Assembly: GCA_022826805.1 (NCBI GenBank)
Contig: JAJDUH010000072.1
Span: forward strand, 1-64,000
Source of the DNA: Candidatus Poribacteria bacterium
GTDB lineage: Bacteria > Poribacteria > WGA-4E > WGA-3G
DNA: 64,000 nucleotides
Direction: 5' to 3'
Each line of letters starts with the position of its first letter. The stretch's first letter is position 1. Below the pieces are notes generated by a model. That model ran no database searches. It saw only the letters and a list, made by a program, of their open reading frames with translations, and had not been told where the DNA came from. A program made the position numbers and the translations under genes. Below, piece after piece: positions 7,500 to 15,930 of the stretch.

Positions 7500-8606
7500 A
7501 TGGCATCACAAAACGAACTACAGTCAATGCTAAATGCCCCCATCGCTTTAGCACCGAACACCTACCTGCATTTCTATAACGGTGGGAAACTCCGCGCTGA
7601 GTTTATGGGCGAACCCGATCCGAAAGATGACTACTACTCCGAAGAATGGATCTTCTCCACGAACCGGGCAATCACCCCAGGCAGAGAGAATCCGCCTGAC
7701 AAGGGACTCAGTCGCATCGAACTCCCAAGCGGTGAGGTCGTCTTACTCAAAGAACTGCTCGAAACGTTTCCCGAGGAGACACTCGGTAGCGCGCATGTTG
7801 ACAAATACGGCACTGAATTAGGCGTGCTCCTCAAAATTTTTGATGTCGGTGAAGGCGCACATATCCCTATCCACTGGCATCCGAATCCAGATTTTTCAAA
7901 GAAACATCTGAATTCACCCTTCGGCAAGAACGAAGCGTGGATTTTAATCGGCACACGTCCGGGCGCGAAAGCGTGGATAGGCTGGAAAGAGGCGATAGAC
8001 AAGGCGGAATTCCGTCGTCTAATGGAAGCGCAAGATGTACCAACGCTGCGGAGTCTCATGCACGTCGTTGAACCGAAGGTCGGCGAGGTCTATTTTTTAC
8101 GTACGCCGATTGTCCATTCGCTCGGTACAGGACTCTGCGTCCTCGAACCACAAGAACCTACCGACTGGAATATCCTCGCTGAATGGGAAGGTTTTCCCTT
8201 CGAGAGAGACGACGGACACCTCGGTCTCGGATGGGATCTGGCAGTAGATGCCGCTGAGTTTGATAAATTGGAACTCGACTATCTTAACAACTACATCCGA
8301 CGCACACCAGAACTCGTCCGAGCGGAGGGGGAGAACCGCGAGGATCGGATCGTGCCAGAGGAAGCCTCGCAATTCTTCGGTTGTTCCCGTCTGACAGTGA
8401 ATTCGACGTTGAGTATGCCTGCCGACAAAGGTTTCTATGCACTCGTGACGTTAGGTGGCGAAGGCGTACTGCGCGGTGATTTTGAAGATGTGCCACTCAA
8501 ACGCGGCAAATCTGTCTTCATTCCACGATGCTTGTCGAGTTACGTCATTGTTAGCACTGGCGATACACCCATGGAGATCATCTGTTGCTATCCACCGAGC
8601 CTCTGA
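7500..8606 (+). CDS. manA: Class I mannose-6-phosphate isomerase-like protein
   Basis: 368 residues. Type I phosphomannose isomerases are zinc cupins that interconvert mannose 6-phosphate and fructose 6-phosphate in the cytoplasm. The match lies at HIPIHWHPNPDFSKKHLNS (residues ~121-140) and FGKNEAWILI, which supply the His/Glu metal ligands, then AWIGWKE and a second cupin half with TPIVHSLGTG. The C-terminal domain (GCSRLTVNSTLSMPADKGFYALVTLGGEG) follows family layout. It is transcribed from the consensus promoter just upstream and ends in a family A repeat. Real substrate could be another aldose phosphate. Confidence 0.78.
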   Translation: MASQNELQSMLNAPIALAPNTYLHFYNGGKLRAEFMGEPDPKDDYYSEEWIFSTNRAITPGRENPPDKGLSRIELPSGEVVLLKELLETFPEETLGSAHVDKYGTELGVLLKIFDVGEGAHIPIHWHPNPDFSKKHLNSPFGKNEAWILIGTRPGAKAWIGWKEAIDKAEFRRLMEAQDVPTLRSLMHVVEPKVGEVYFLRTPIVHSLGTGLCVLEPQEPTDWNILAEWEGFPFERDDGHLGLGWDLAVDAAEFDKLELDYLNNYIRRTPELVRAEGENREDRIVPEEASQFFGCSRLTVNSTLSMPADKGFYALVTLGGEGVLRGDFEDVPLKRGKSVFIPRCLSSYVIVSTGDTPMEIICCYPPSL

Positions 8607-8607
8607 C

Positions 8608-8709
8608 AAAGTAGTAGGCACGCGCCGCGTGCCGTAACACGATGTTAGATTTCAAGCATCGTCGCTCTTTGCTATTCGCGATTTGCTATCCGCGATTTGC
8701 CGTAACACA
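8608..8709. repeat. Family A repeat with a tandem duplication reaching the next start codon
   Basis: AGTAGTAGGCACGC-GCC-GCGTGCCGTAACAC at 8610-8640 has a perfect 7-bp stem. The stretch CCGTAACACGATGTTAGATTT (starting 8632) recurs 67 bp later as CCGTAACACAATGTTAGATTT (starting 8699), where it contains the ATG of the next gene. Between them CGCGATTTGCTATTC-type units repeat. Confidence 0.65.
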
Positions 8710-9927
8710 ATGTTAGATTTTAAACCCCCTAAACCAAATACAACCGTAATTCAGGTTGCGAAAGCCATCATGCCGCTTATCAACCGCTTGTGTTTGAAGG
8801 GGTTGACGTTGGATGTTGATACAGAATCCATTGCCCGTCTAAAAGCGACGGATGGATATCCTACCGTGTTAGCTCCCAACCACGCGGCACGCGCCGATCC
8901 TGCCATTATGTTTCTTTTGTCCAAACAGCTTTCTCAGCAGTACTACTACATGACTGCACGAGAGACGTTTGACAAGGGAAGATTCGGCGGTTTACGGAGT
9001 TTTCTGCTGCAGCGATTCGGGGCGTATTCAATTGTGCGCGGCACTGCTGACCGGAACGCCTTCCGAACAACGCGGGAGCTCCTATCTGAAGGCAATTCAT
9101 CCCTTGTTATCTTCGCTGAAGGCGAAATCTCACGGCAGAATGATACTGTTATGCGCTTTGAGAGGGGAATTGTACAACTCTGTTTCTGGGCTTTGGACGA
9201 TATGAAGAAGGCGGAAGTTGACAAACCGCTTTATGTTGTTCCTATTGGGATCAAGTATCACTATCCACAAGACATGTGGGATGACATTGATGTTGCCCTC
9301 ACGGAATTAGAGGCGCACATTCTCCCACCTACTGATCGAACACCGATTGAACGCTACGAGCGATTGCGACGCATCGGGGTCGCGATATTCAAAACGCTTG
9401 CAGCCGAATATCAGTACAAAGTAGACGAAACCGTGTCACTTGATGTGCACATTCGGAAATTGAAGGGGCAACTCTTGTCCCATGCTGAACAAATTATGGG
9501 CATCCACTCCGAAGCCGATGTGCTTACGCGGGTGCGCTCCTTAAAAAATTTAGTCGATGCCGAAGTCTATAGAGACGTTGAACAGATGACAGCGTACGAG
9601 CGGAAGATACATGAAGAGCTCCTTCAGAAGTTTCAACGCTTCTATCCAGACTTGGAACGATTAATTAATTTTATTGCAATTACAGACGGGTATGTTGCTG
9701 AAGAGCAGTCGCCTGAACGATTTCTTGATGTGATTGTCCGGCTGGAGAGAGAAGTCTTTGGGACGTCAAAAATGCGGGGACCGCGGGTCGCATCAGTCCG
9801 AGTCGGTGAACCCAAGGATCTCCGAGAATGTTACAATACCTATAAGACAAAAAAAAGAGAAACGGTGGAGCAGATAACCCTTGAACTTGAAACATCAGTT
9901 CAAACCTTGGTTACGGGTGTATCCTAA
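8710..9927 (+). CDS. PlsC-like 1-acyl-glycerol-3-phosphate acyltransferase family protein
   Basis: 405 residues from ATG 8710 (MLDFKPPKPN). The acyltransferase block is visible: APNHAARADPAIM (the NHx4D catalytic motif, about residue 60), FGAYSIVRGTADRNAFR (the R-G motif) and VIFAEGEISR (the E-G motif). These enzymes acylate lysophosphatidate or related acceptors at the membrane surface. The C-terminal ~190 residues are longer than in a minimal PlsC and largely helical, with no transmembrane segment evident; their role is unknown. It may serve lipid synthesis or scavenging. Confidence 0.78.
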   Translation: MLDFKPPKPNTTVIQVAKAIMPLINRLCLKGLTLDVDTESIARLKATDGYPTVLAPNHAARADPAIMFLLSKQLSQQYYYMTARETFDKGRFGGLRSFLLQRFGAYSIVRGTADRNAFRTTRELLSEGNSSLVIFAEGEISRQNDTVMRFERGIVQLCFWALDDMKKAEVDKPLYVVPIGIKYHYPQDMWDDIDVALTELEAHILPPTDRTPIERYERLRRIGVAIFKTLAAEYQYKVDETVSLDVHIRKLKGQLLSHAEQIMGIHSEADVLTRVRSLKNLVDAEVYRDVEQMTAYERKIHEELLQKFQRFYPDLERLINFIAITDGYVAEEQSPERFLDVIVRLEREVFGTSKMRGPRVASVRVGEPKDLRECYNTYKTKKRETVEQITLELETSVQTLVTGVS

Positions 9928-10047
9928 TTACGCTATAGCACAAAACCCGTAGCCCGTAGTGAAATGGAGGGCGACTCCAGAGAGTAGCACGTCAAAGTTC
10001 TAACCGGTGTCGTTGCTCCGCAAGGTAAAATTAAAAAGGAGAAAAAC
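9928..10047. repeat. Intergenic repeats (family G and a family F relative)
   Basis: AGCCCGTAGTGAAATGGAGGGCGACTCC (9951-9978) recurs, inverted and slightly changed, at 51135-51167. It is followed by a diverged family F stretch (GTAGCACGTCAAAG near 9984) that merges into the AAAAAGGAG ribosome-binding site of the next gene. Confidence 0.6.
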
Positions 10048-10962
10048 GTGGCAAAAAAATTGTCCATTGGAAGTTGGGCTTACGCATTTGGTCCCTATGA
10101 AGATAATCCCGTCCCGTTTGACGATGTTGTCAAGCGTCTCAGCGAACTTGAATTTGACGGTATTGAAATTGGGGCGTTTAAGCCGCACATTGATATTAAC
10201 GACTACCCGATGAAAAGTGATCGGGATGCCGTCAAAGGGTTAATCTCTTATTACGGTTTAGAGGTCTCTGGATTGGCAGCAGATTTCTGGTCACACCCCG
10301 GTCCTGCTACAGATGAGGGGCAAGAGGACGATAGATATTACAAACTCTTCAAAGAGAGTCTCCAACTCGCGCTTGATCTCGGATCACCTGCGATACGTGT
10401 GGATACAGTGAGTGATCCCGAAGAAGGGGTGGAGGGCGTTGAGCGTGAGGAAGCTTGGGATCGGATCGTTTCCGTCTGGCGGCGCTGCGCCCAAGTCGCC
10501 GAAGACCACGGTGTGCTGATGCTATGGGAATTTGAACCCGGATTTATGTTCAACAAACCCAGTGAGATTATTGATATGCCGAAGGCGGTCGATCACCCAA
10601 ATTTCAAGGTGATGTTTGATACATGCCATGCACACATGTGTGCCGTTGTCGGTGCCAGGCAGCCCGGAGAAAAGGAGACACTCGGTGAGAATGGCGTCAT
10701 AGACCTTGCGCATCAGTTGAAGGGACAAATCGGTCACTTCCACCTCATTGATTCCGATAATACGCTCCACGACGACGAAACAAGCACGCACGCGCCTTTC
10801 GGAGACGGTGTGTTGGACTTTGACGCGATTATTCCGGTCATCATGGAAGAGACGGGATACGATGGTGATTGGTTCTCCATCGATCTCTGTTTCTGGCCCA
10901 ACGCGTGGGATGTTACGGAAGATGCAAAGAAATTCCTAACCCCTTACTTGGAAAGATATTAA
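10048..10962 (+). CDS. Sugar phosphate isomerase/epimerase (AP-endonuclease-2-like TIM barrel)
   Basis: 304 residues from a GTG start, with AAAGGAG 7-8 bases upstream. The fold is recognised from the order of barrel strands: SIGSWAYAFG, ELEFDGIEIGAF, YYGLEVSGLAADFW, LGSPAIRVDT, HGVLMLWEFEPGF, FKVMFDTCHAHM and HFHLIDSD. The acidic and His residues at these strand ends (E of WEFEP, D and H of FDTCHAHM, H of GHFHLID) are the expected metal ligands of xylose-isomerase-like enzymes. The substrate is not predictable; members of this family isomerise or epimerise keto sugars and inositol derivatives. It stands alone, bounded by repeats. Confidence 0.8.
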   Translation: MAKKLSIGSWAYAFGPYEDNPVPFDDVVKRLSELEFDGIEIGAFKPHIDINDYPMKSDRDAVKGLISYYGLEVSGLAADFWSHPGPATDEGQEDDRYYKLFKESLQLALDLGSPAIRVDTVSDPEEGVEGVEREEAWDRIVSVWRRCAQVAEDHGVLMLWEFEPGFMFNKPSEIIDMPKAVDHPNFKVMFDTCHAHMCAVVGARQPGEKETLGENGVIDLAHQLKGQIGHFHLIDSDNTLHDDETSTHAPFGDGVLDFDAIIPVIMEETGYDGDWFSIDLCFWPNAWDVTEDAKKFLTPYLERY

Positions 10963-11073
10963 AGGGTTGTCGGCTATCCGTTATCGGTTGTCGTGGAGGC
11001 GTGAGTCTTAAGCTTTGGGTAGTGGGAGGAAGGGTCATGAACCGACAACCTTTCTTCCACAACTGAAAACCCC

Positions 11074-11179
11074 GGTAAAGCTTTTATAGGCTTCATACCC
11101 CGGTCTATGCCTACAGGCATAGATACCGTTGATTCTGAATGCCATAAGGCATTCATACCGTTGACTCTGATTCTGATTT
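11074..11179. repeat. Family B hairpin array (three units)
   Basis: Three short hairpins in a row: AAGCTTTTATAGGCTT, TATGCCTACAGGCATA and AATGCCATAAGGCATT. Each is followed by ATACC and mostly by GTTGATTCTGA. The same layout occurs at 35386-35512 and 46036-46101. Confidence 0.75.
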
Positions 11180-11214
11180 ACGCGGAGACCAAATTTGTCT
11201 TAGCTTCACATTCT

Positions 11215-11298
11215 TGGAGTATTCCAGGAAGGGATGAATTGTTACATCAAAGTCTCTTAACTGACGGCTGATGACTGACGACTGACAACTATTAACAA
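11215..11298. repeat. Family C repeat
   Basis: GGAGTATTCCAGGAAGGGATGAATTGTTAC followed by TCTTAACTGACGGCTGATGACTGACGACTGACAACT. It abuts the start of the next gene. Related copies lie at 20655-20814, 22483-22525, 29322-29460, 45945-46030 and 52210-52320. Confidence 0.65.
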
Positions 11299-12144
11299 AT
11301 GCTCAATTTGCGTTCATTAGATCCCCTAATTGACTTGGCGTTTGAGGAAGATATCGGCATCGGTGATATAACGACCGAGGCAACAGTGCTACCCGAACGG
11401 GAGGGTATCGGAACCCTACTTGCCAAAAGTGGCGGCGTTGTTGCAGGGCTGCCGGTCGCCGAGCGAGTCTTTGCGAAACTGGATGTAACGTTGGCGTTTC
11501 GTTCACTTGTCAATGATGGGGATGCTGTGGAAGCAGGCACGTCAATTGCCGAGGTACAAGGGAGTGCTAAAACCATTCTAATCGGCGAACGAACTGCTCT
11601 TAATTTCTTGCAGCGACTCTCCGGAATAGCGACACTCACTTCCCAATTTGTGCAGGCTGTCGCCGACTATAATGCTAAAATAGTGGATACTCGGAAGACA
11701 GCAGCCGGATGGCGGGCGCTTCAAAAATATGCTGTGCGTGTCGGCGGCGGCTACAACCACCGCTTTGGTCTTTACGACGGTGTCCTCATCAAGGATAATC
11801 ATATCGTCGCTGCTGGTAGTATCGCTAACGCTGTCCAACGCGCACGGGAAGTTGTCCCGCATACAGCAAAGATAGAGGTTGAGGTTGAAAATCTCTATCA
11901 GGTAGACGAGGCGTTGGAAGCAGGAGCGGACATCTTGCTACTTGATAATATGCCTTCTGGCACTATGCAGAGCGTTGTGCATGAAGTGGGAGACCTGGCA
12001 GTAACTGAAGCGTCGGGTGGGATTACACTCGAACGCGTGCGAGAGGTCGCAGCAACGGGAGTGGATATTATCTCTGTTGGGGCACTAACACATTCGGCAA
12101 TGCCGATGGACATCAGTCTGACGTTAACGCTCGTTGAATCGTAA
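11299..12144 (+). CDS. nadC: Nicotinate-nucleotide pyrophosphorylase (quinolinate phosphoribosyltransferase)
   Basis: 281 residues, full family length. NadC converts quinolinate and PRPP to nicotinate mononucleotide, CO2 and pyrophosphate in de novo NAD synthesis. Seen are EEDIGIGDITTEA at the N-terminus, LNFLQRLSGIATLT, the substrate-binding VDTRKTAAGWRALQKYAV (DTRKT), the GGGYNHRFGLYDGVLIKDNH block and a C-terminal barrel with EVEVENL, DILLLDNM and EASGGI. A family C repeat ends directly before the ATG, and no clear Shine-Dalgarno sequence is present. NadA and NadB are not in the window. Confidence 0.93.
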   Translation: MLNLRSLDPLIDLAFEEDIGIGDITTEATVLPEREGIGTLLAKSGGVVAGLPVAERVFAKLDVTLAFRSLVNDGDAVEAGTSIAEVQGSAKTILIGERTALNFLQRLSGIATLTSQFVQAVADYNAKIVDTRKTAAGWRALQKYAVRVGGGYNHRFGLYDGVLIKDNHIVAAGSIANAVQRAREVVPHTAKIEVEVENLYQVDEALEAGADILLLDNMPSGTMQSVVHEVGDLAVTEASGGITLERVREVAATGVDIISVGALTHSAMPMDISLTLTLVES

Positions 12145-12235
12145 TCGGAAAATTGTTTAGGATGCTCGGATCGTAAATGAGAGGTAGCTTCTATTGAGGT
12201 ATGTTGCCCTGTTCGCAAAGGAGATATAGTTTTTA

Positions 12236-13354
12236 ATGTCGGAATCCTTGGGTGGACTCATGAGCCGCGAAAACGTGGTTCGCGGGACGCTTCTTTTTGT
12301 ATTGTGTACGTTCGCCGGGTTGTTCATTAGTTTTTTGTGGGGTGGTATTCAAGATATAAAGCGGGTTGTTAGCGAGATGCATGGACGATTGCTATTAGGC
12401 ACATGCCTGTGTATGTTCGTGGATTGGATCTTCGGCGCGCTTCGTTTTCATATCTTCATTCGGAAGGTAACACCAAAAATTAAATTTCGCGATAGCTTTC
12501 GAGCAAATATGGCAACACTCTGTGTTTCATGTATTACGCCGTTCCAGACAGGTGGAGTGGGTCATCTCTATATCTATGCGCGGGCAGGTGTTCCGCTATC
12601 TGCTGCAATTACAGCGGGAATTATCTGTTTTATTTCAACCTTAGTCACGCTGATTTTCTTCGCTGGTGGTATAACGTGGTTGAATCCTTCGTTTCTACCG
12701 AGAGGTATTGCGTGGGTGAGTCTGTTTAGTTTTTTGATGTTTGGTTTGGTATTTACCGGGTTTGTACTACTGCTTTTCAAGCCAGAAATCATTTTTCGTT
12801 TTTTTCATTGGATTTGCCAAACTGTACAGCGGAGGTTTACCCGTCTTGCTCCCATTGTAGAGCGTGCTGTGTTGAAAGTGGAGGTGCTTGTTACCGAACA
12901 TAAGACGTTCGCGACTATGTTCATCCGTTACCATAAAGGAACTTGCGCCCTCAGTGTCCTCCTGACCTGCGGTTTCTTTGGGGCCCGGATTGTCGGCAGT
13001 TATATAATCGTGAGAGCACTCAATGGAGATGCAACACTGTGGGAACTCAGCATCGTAGGGATGTTATTAAACTTCGTTGTGTTATTCGCTCCAAGTCCCG
13101 GTGCCAGCGGGGTTGCTGAGGTCGTAACTGTCGGTTTGATGGAGAGTTTGATTCGTAAGGAATTGATCCCACTTTTCGTGCTGTTGACCCGGTTTTTCAC
13201 CCTCTACTGTGGTGTTGTTATTGGTGGTATTGTTATCGGTTTGCAATTAACAAAGGATTTGAGAAAAGACCAAAAAGGTGTAGTTAAAAATGCTATGCCG
13301 CAAATTAAGTCCTCTCCTGTCCGCAAGTTGTCGGATAAAGAAGGACATGAATGA
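12236..13354 (+). CDS. Flippase-like integral membrane protein (UPF0104 / MprF N-terminal type)
   Basis: 372 residues from ATG 12236, with AAGGAG about 12 bases upstream. About eight hydrophobic segments are visible, and the conserved wording FRANMATLCVSCITPFQTGGVGHLYIY and LLNFVVLFAPSPGASGVAE matches the lysylphosphatidylglycerol-synthase transmembrane-region family (motifs with P-x-x-x-G-G and P-x-P-G-x-x-G-x-x-E). Such proteins are thought to flip or transfer lipid-linked groups; no synthase domain is fused here. The gene ends four bases into a possible start of the next gene, suggesting co-transcription with the dehydrogenase. Confidence 0.8.
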   Translation: MSESLGGLMSRENVVRGTLLFVLCTFAGLFISFLWGGIQDIKRVVSEMHGRLLLGTCLCMFVDWIFGALRFHIFIRKVTPKIKFRDSFRANMATLCVSCITPFQTGGVGHLYIYARAGVPLSAAITAGIICFISTLVTLIFFAGGITWLNPSFLPRGIAWVSLFSFLMFGLVFTGFVLLLFKPEIIFRFFHWICQTVQRRFTRLAPIVERAVLKVEVLVTEHKTFATMFIRYHKGTCALSVLLTCGFFGARIVGSYIIVRALNGDATLWELSIVGMLLNFVVLFAPSPGASGVAEVVTVGLMESLIRKELIPLFVLLTRFFTLYCGVVIGGIVIGLQLTKDLRKDQKGVVKNAMPQIKSSPVRKLSDKEGHE

Positions 13355-13377
13355 GACTTACGTCCGAAAGGAAAATT

Positions 13378-14295
13378 ATGGCAACCACATTTGAGAAAGT
13401 TGACCCGGCGACGACAAAACTGGGTTGGATTGGCACCGGCGTAATGGGGCGTTGGATGTGTCAGCATCTGATGGATTTGGGATATGGGATGACGGTTTAT
13501 AACCGGACGAAATCGAAAGCGGATCCGCTTCTGGAAGCGGGTGCAGCGTGGGCAGATTCGCCGAAAGATGTCGCAGCGGCTTCTGATGTCGTTTTCACAA
13601 TTGTTGGATTTCCACCCGATGTTCGCGAGGTTTATCTCGGCGATAACGGGATTTTGAAAGGCTCCAAATCGGGGAGTATCATCGTTGATATGACAACAAC
13701 GGAACCCTCCCTTGCACAAGAGATTTATACGGCGGCGCAGGCACAAGATGTTTCATCAGTAGATGCACCGGTTTCGGGCGGTGATGTGGGTGCGCGGGAA
13801 GCACGCCTCTCGATTATGGTCGGTGGCGATGAAGCCGCTGTGCAAGCCGTGATGCCTCTCTTCTCAGCGATGGGCGGGAACATTGTCCACCAAGGTGGGG
13901 CAGGTGCCGGCCAGCATACCAAAATGTGTAACCAGATTACGATTTCAGGGACGATGATCGGGGTCTGCGAAGGATTGATTTACGGCTACAAAGCCGGTTT
14001 AGATTTGGAAACGATGTTGTCGTCAATTAGCGGTGGGGCAGCGGCTTGCTGGTCCTTGGATAATCTCGCACCACGACTGCTACAGCGGAACTTCGATCCC
14101 GGTTTCTTCGTGGAGCATTTTATTAAAGACATGAGCATCGCGTTGGACGAAGCACGCAAGATGAATCTGAGCCTGCCAGGCTTGGCGTTGGTGCATCAAC
14201 TCTACACAGCAGTGCAGGCACAGGGACATGGCAGATTAGGCACGCAAGCCCTGATGTTGGCATTAGAACAGATGTCTGGTGCAGAAATTAGTTAA
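13378..14295 (+). CDS. NAD(P)-dependent beta-hydroxyacid dehydrogenase (3-hydroxyisobutyrate dehydrogenase family)
   Basis: 305 residues from ATG 13378, preceded by GAAAGGAAAATT; an upstream ATG at 13351 overlaps the previous gene and lacks a site. The N-terminal Rossmann motif is GWIGTGVMGRWM, followed by VYNRTKSKAD, the substrate signature DAPVSGGDVGAREARLSIMV, and GAGQHTKMCNQ with the catalytic Lys. The C-terminal helical domain ends KDMSIALDEARKMNLSLPG. Family members oxidise 3-hydroxyisobutyrate, tartronate semialdehyde or related acids; which one applies here is open. Confidence 0.88.
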   Translation: MATTFEKVDPATTKLGWIGTGVMGRWMCQHLMDLGYGMTVYNRTKSKADPLLEAGAAWADSPKDVAAASDVVFTIVGFPPDVREVYLGDNGILKGSKSGSIIVDMTTTEPSLAQEIYTAAQAQDVSSVDAPVSGGDVGAREARLSIMVGGDEAAVQAVMPLFSAMGGNIVHQGGAGAGQHTKMCNQITISGTMIGVCEGLIYGYKAGLDLETMLSSISGGAAACWSLDNLAPRLLQRNFDPGFFVEHFIKDMSIALDEARKMNLSLPGLALVHQLYTAVQAQGHGRLGTQALMLALEQMSGAEIS

Positions 14296-14362
14296 CGTCC
14301 AGCCTGAGTTGTAGGTGAGGTTTGTAACCCCGATTGCGATTGGCGTGATTATATAGAGCTGC

Positions 14363-14385
14363 TGGTGCGGTTGTAAACCGCACCA
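14363..14385. terminator. Hairpin between convergent genes (family E)
   Basis: TGGTGCGGTT-GTA-AACCGCACCA, a perfect 10-bp GC-rich stem in the gap between the dehydrogenase gene (+) and dnaN (-). The place and symmetry suit a bidirectional terminator, although no U-tract follows. A similar hairpin at 63694-63714 lies in the next convergent gap of this kind. Confidence 0.5.
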
Positions 14386-14467
14386 ACGGCATGTCAGGAA
14401 ACCTATCAATGGCAAGTGAACCCTTGTTTGTTCCCTACCGATAACTCGAGCCCTACCGAATTTCCGC

Positions 14468-15580
14468 TTATACTGAAGCCGGTTCCAAGCGCATCGGCAT
14501 GATGAGGGAGATGTAGTCATCCGTGCCAACGGGTTTGATGAGGACAGGATTCAACTCACCTGAAAATTCTATCGACAACGACTCGGTTTCAATATGTGCT
14601 AACGCTTCTGCCAGCAAGCGTGCATCGAAACCGATGCGGACGGTTCCAGTGCTGGACTCAACAGGTAGCGTTTCGTACGCTTCGCCTAATTCTGGTGTCT
14701 TTGCGGACACCCGAACCTGTTCTGTGTCAATTTCTAAACAGATTGAATAATTCTTAGGATTTGAAAGGATAGCGACCCGTCGGGTTGCCCGCAGGATCTG
14801 TTCCTTTGAGACAACTGTTTTACCCTCGCTGCTCTCAGGGATAATTTTCTGGTAGTTCGGATAATCTCCATCCACCAATCGCGTCGTCAAGGTAGCATTT
14901 CCGTCAGTAAAGAGGATTTGATTCTCAAAAACGGAGATATCTACTTCACCGGACTCTGCGAAGGTCCGATCAATTTCTCGGACGGCTTTGAGTGGGACGA
15001 TGAATCCGTTAGTTTCTCCTGGAGAGTTAAGCGGTTCGCAGTGTGCGAGCGCGAGGCGTTTGCCGTCAGTCGCCACAACTTCTGTTTTATCCGTAAGGAA
15101 GTTGAAATAGAGTCCGTTCAGGAAGTATCGGACCTCCTCTGTGGAGGCTGCGAATTCGGTCTTCTGGAGGATATCGCGCAACGTTTCCCCGCCGATACTG
15201 ACAGCATTACCTTCAACAGAAGGCAGTTGTGGGAACTCTTCATCAGACATTCCGATAATCTTGTAAACGCCATCTCCGCAGGTAATCTCAACGCGATCGT
15301 TAGCTGTCGTCGCCAGGTTTACCGGTTTATCGCTGGGCAGCTCTTTAACGATGTCACCTAATTTTTTCGCAGAAACGGTGATTGCACCGTCCTCCGTGAC
15401 TGCCCCTTCGACTTTCATCCTGATGCCGATTTCAAGGTCGGTTGCCATACACTCAATGCTGTTCTCTTCCGCGCGGATGAGAACATTTGAGAGAATAGGT
15501 AAGGTATTCCGTCCACTCGCAACCCCTTGTAGTACCTGTAACGCATACAGGAGATCATCTCTTTCAAAAGTTAGTTCCAT
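14468..15580 (-). CDS. dnaN: DNA polymerase III beta subunit (sliding clamp)
   Basis: 370 residues, normal length. DnaN forms the dimeric ring that tethers DNA polymerase III to DNA. Recognised from MELTFERDDLLYALQVLQGV, LPILSNVLIRA, ATDLEIGI, EFPQLPSVEG, VATDGKRLALAHC, LVDGDYPNYQKIIP and the C-terminal LIMPMRL, which closes the protein. The ATG is preceded by AAGGAG (15587-15592 on the plus strand). dnaA, recF and gyrB are not next to it, unlike the order in many bacteria, and no cluster of DnaA boxes was seen in the 350 bp upstream. Confidence 0.96.
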   Translation of the reverse strand: MELTFERDDLLYALQVLQGVASGRNTLPILSNVLIRAEENSIECMATDLEIGIRMKVEGAVTEDGAITVSAKKLGDIVKELPSDKPVNLATTANDRVEITCGDGVYKIIGMSDEEFPQLPSVEGNAVSIGGETLRDILQKTEFAASTEEVRYFLNGLYFNFLTDKTEVVATDGKRLALAHCEPLNSPGETNGFIVPLKAVREIDRTFAESGEVDISVFENQILFTDGNATLTTRLVDGDYPNYQKIIPESSEGKTVVSKEQILRATRRVAILSNPKNYSICLEIDTEQVRVSAKTPELGEAYETLPVESSTGTVRIGFDARLLAEALAHIETESLSIEFSGELNPVLIKPVGTDDYISLIMPMRLEPASV

Positions 15581-15930
15581 TCCAAGTGCTCCTTAATAAA
15601 GAAAAGAATTACGCATACGACCGGCGAAAATTATGTGCCGATCTTCACCATTACGCTGGCTCCGTTGTTGCAAAAATTGTGAAAAAAGTTAAAAAGCTAT
15701 GAAAATCTCGTCGGGGTAGTACAATGCTAAGGAGAAATTGCGCTTTTTGCTTATACTATGGAAGCGGTTTCCCTTAGAACACAAAAGTAGTCTCTAGGTC
15801 AAAACTTCTGTCGAGCAGTATAGTGGCAATACCAATGGCGAAACGCCGTAGTTTCTCGTCTACAGATTTCACCTGCCCAATAAAAATCTTGACAAACACC
15901 TATATTTAGTATAACATATTATCGTAGAAT
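15581..15930. other. Divergent intergenic region between dnaN and the membrane protein gene
   Basis: 350 bp between divergent genes, so it should hold both promoters. The plus-strand promoter is near 15889-15915. I could not pick out a convincing minus-strand promoter or DnaA boxes. No RNA gene is apparent. Confidence 0.5.
15889..15915 (+). promoter_or_regulatory. Promoter, TTGACA-15-TATAAC
   Basis: A perfect -35 box at 15889-15894 and TATAAC at 15910-15915; the spacing is short, and shifting the -10 to TAACAT gives 17 bp. It ends only about 15 bp before the first ATG of the next gene, so that transcript would be nearly leaderless or the true start lies further in. Confidence 0.5.

Noticed and set aside
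11074..11179. CRISPR array
   Set aside because: The units are hairpins of unequal stems with no constant repeat and unique spacer structure, and no cas genes are present.
15581..15930. Replication origin next to dnaN
   Set aside because: No cluster of DnaA boxes or AT-rich 13-mers was found, and dnaA and gyrB are absent; dnaN alone is not enough.
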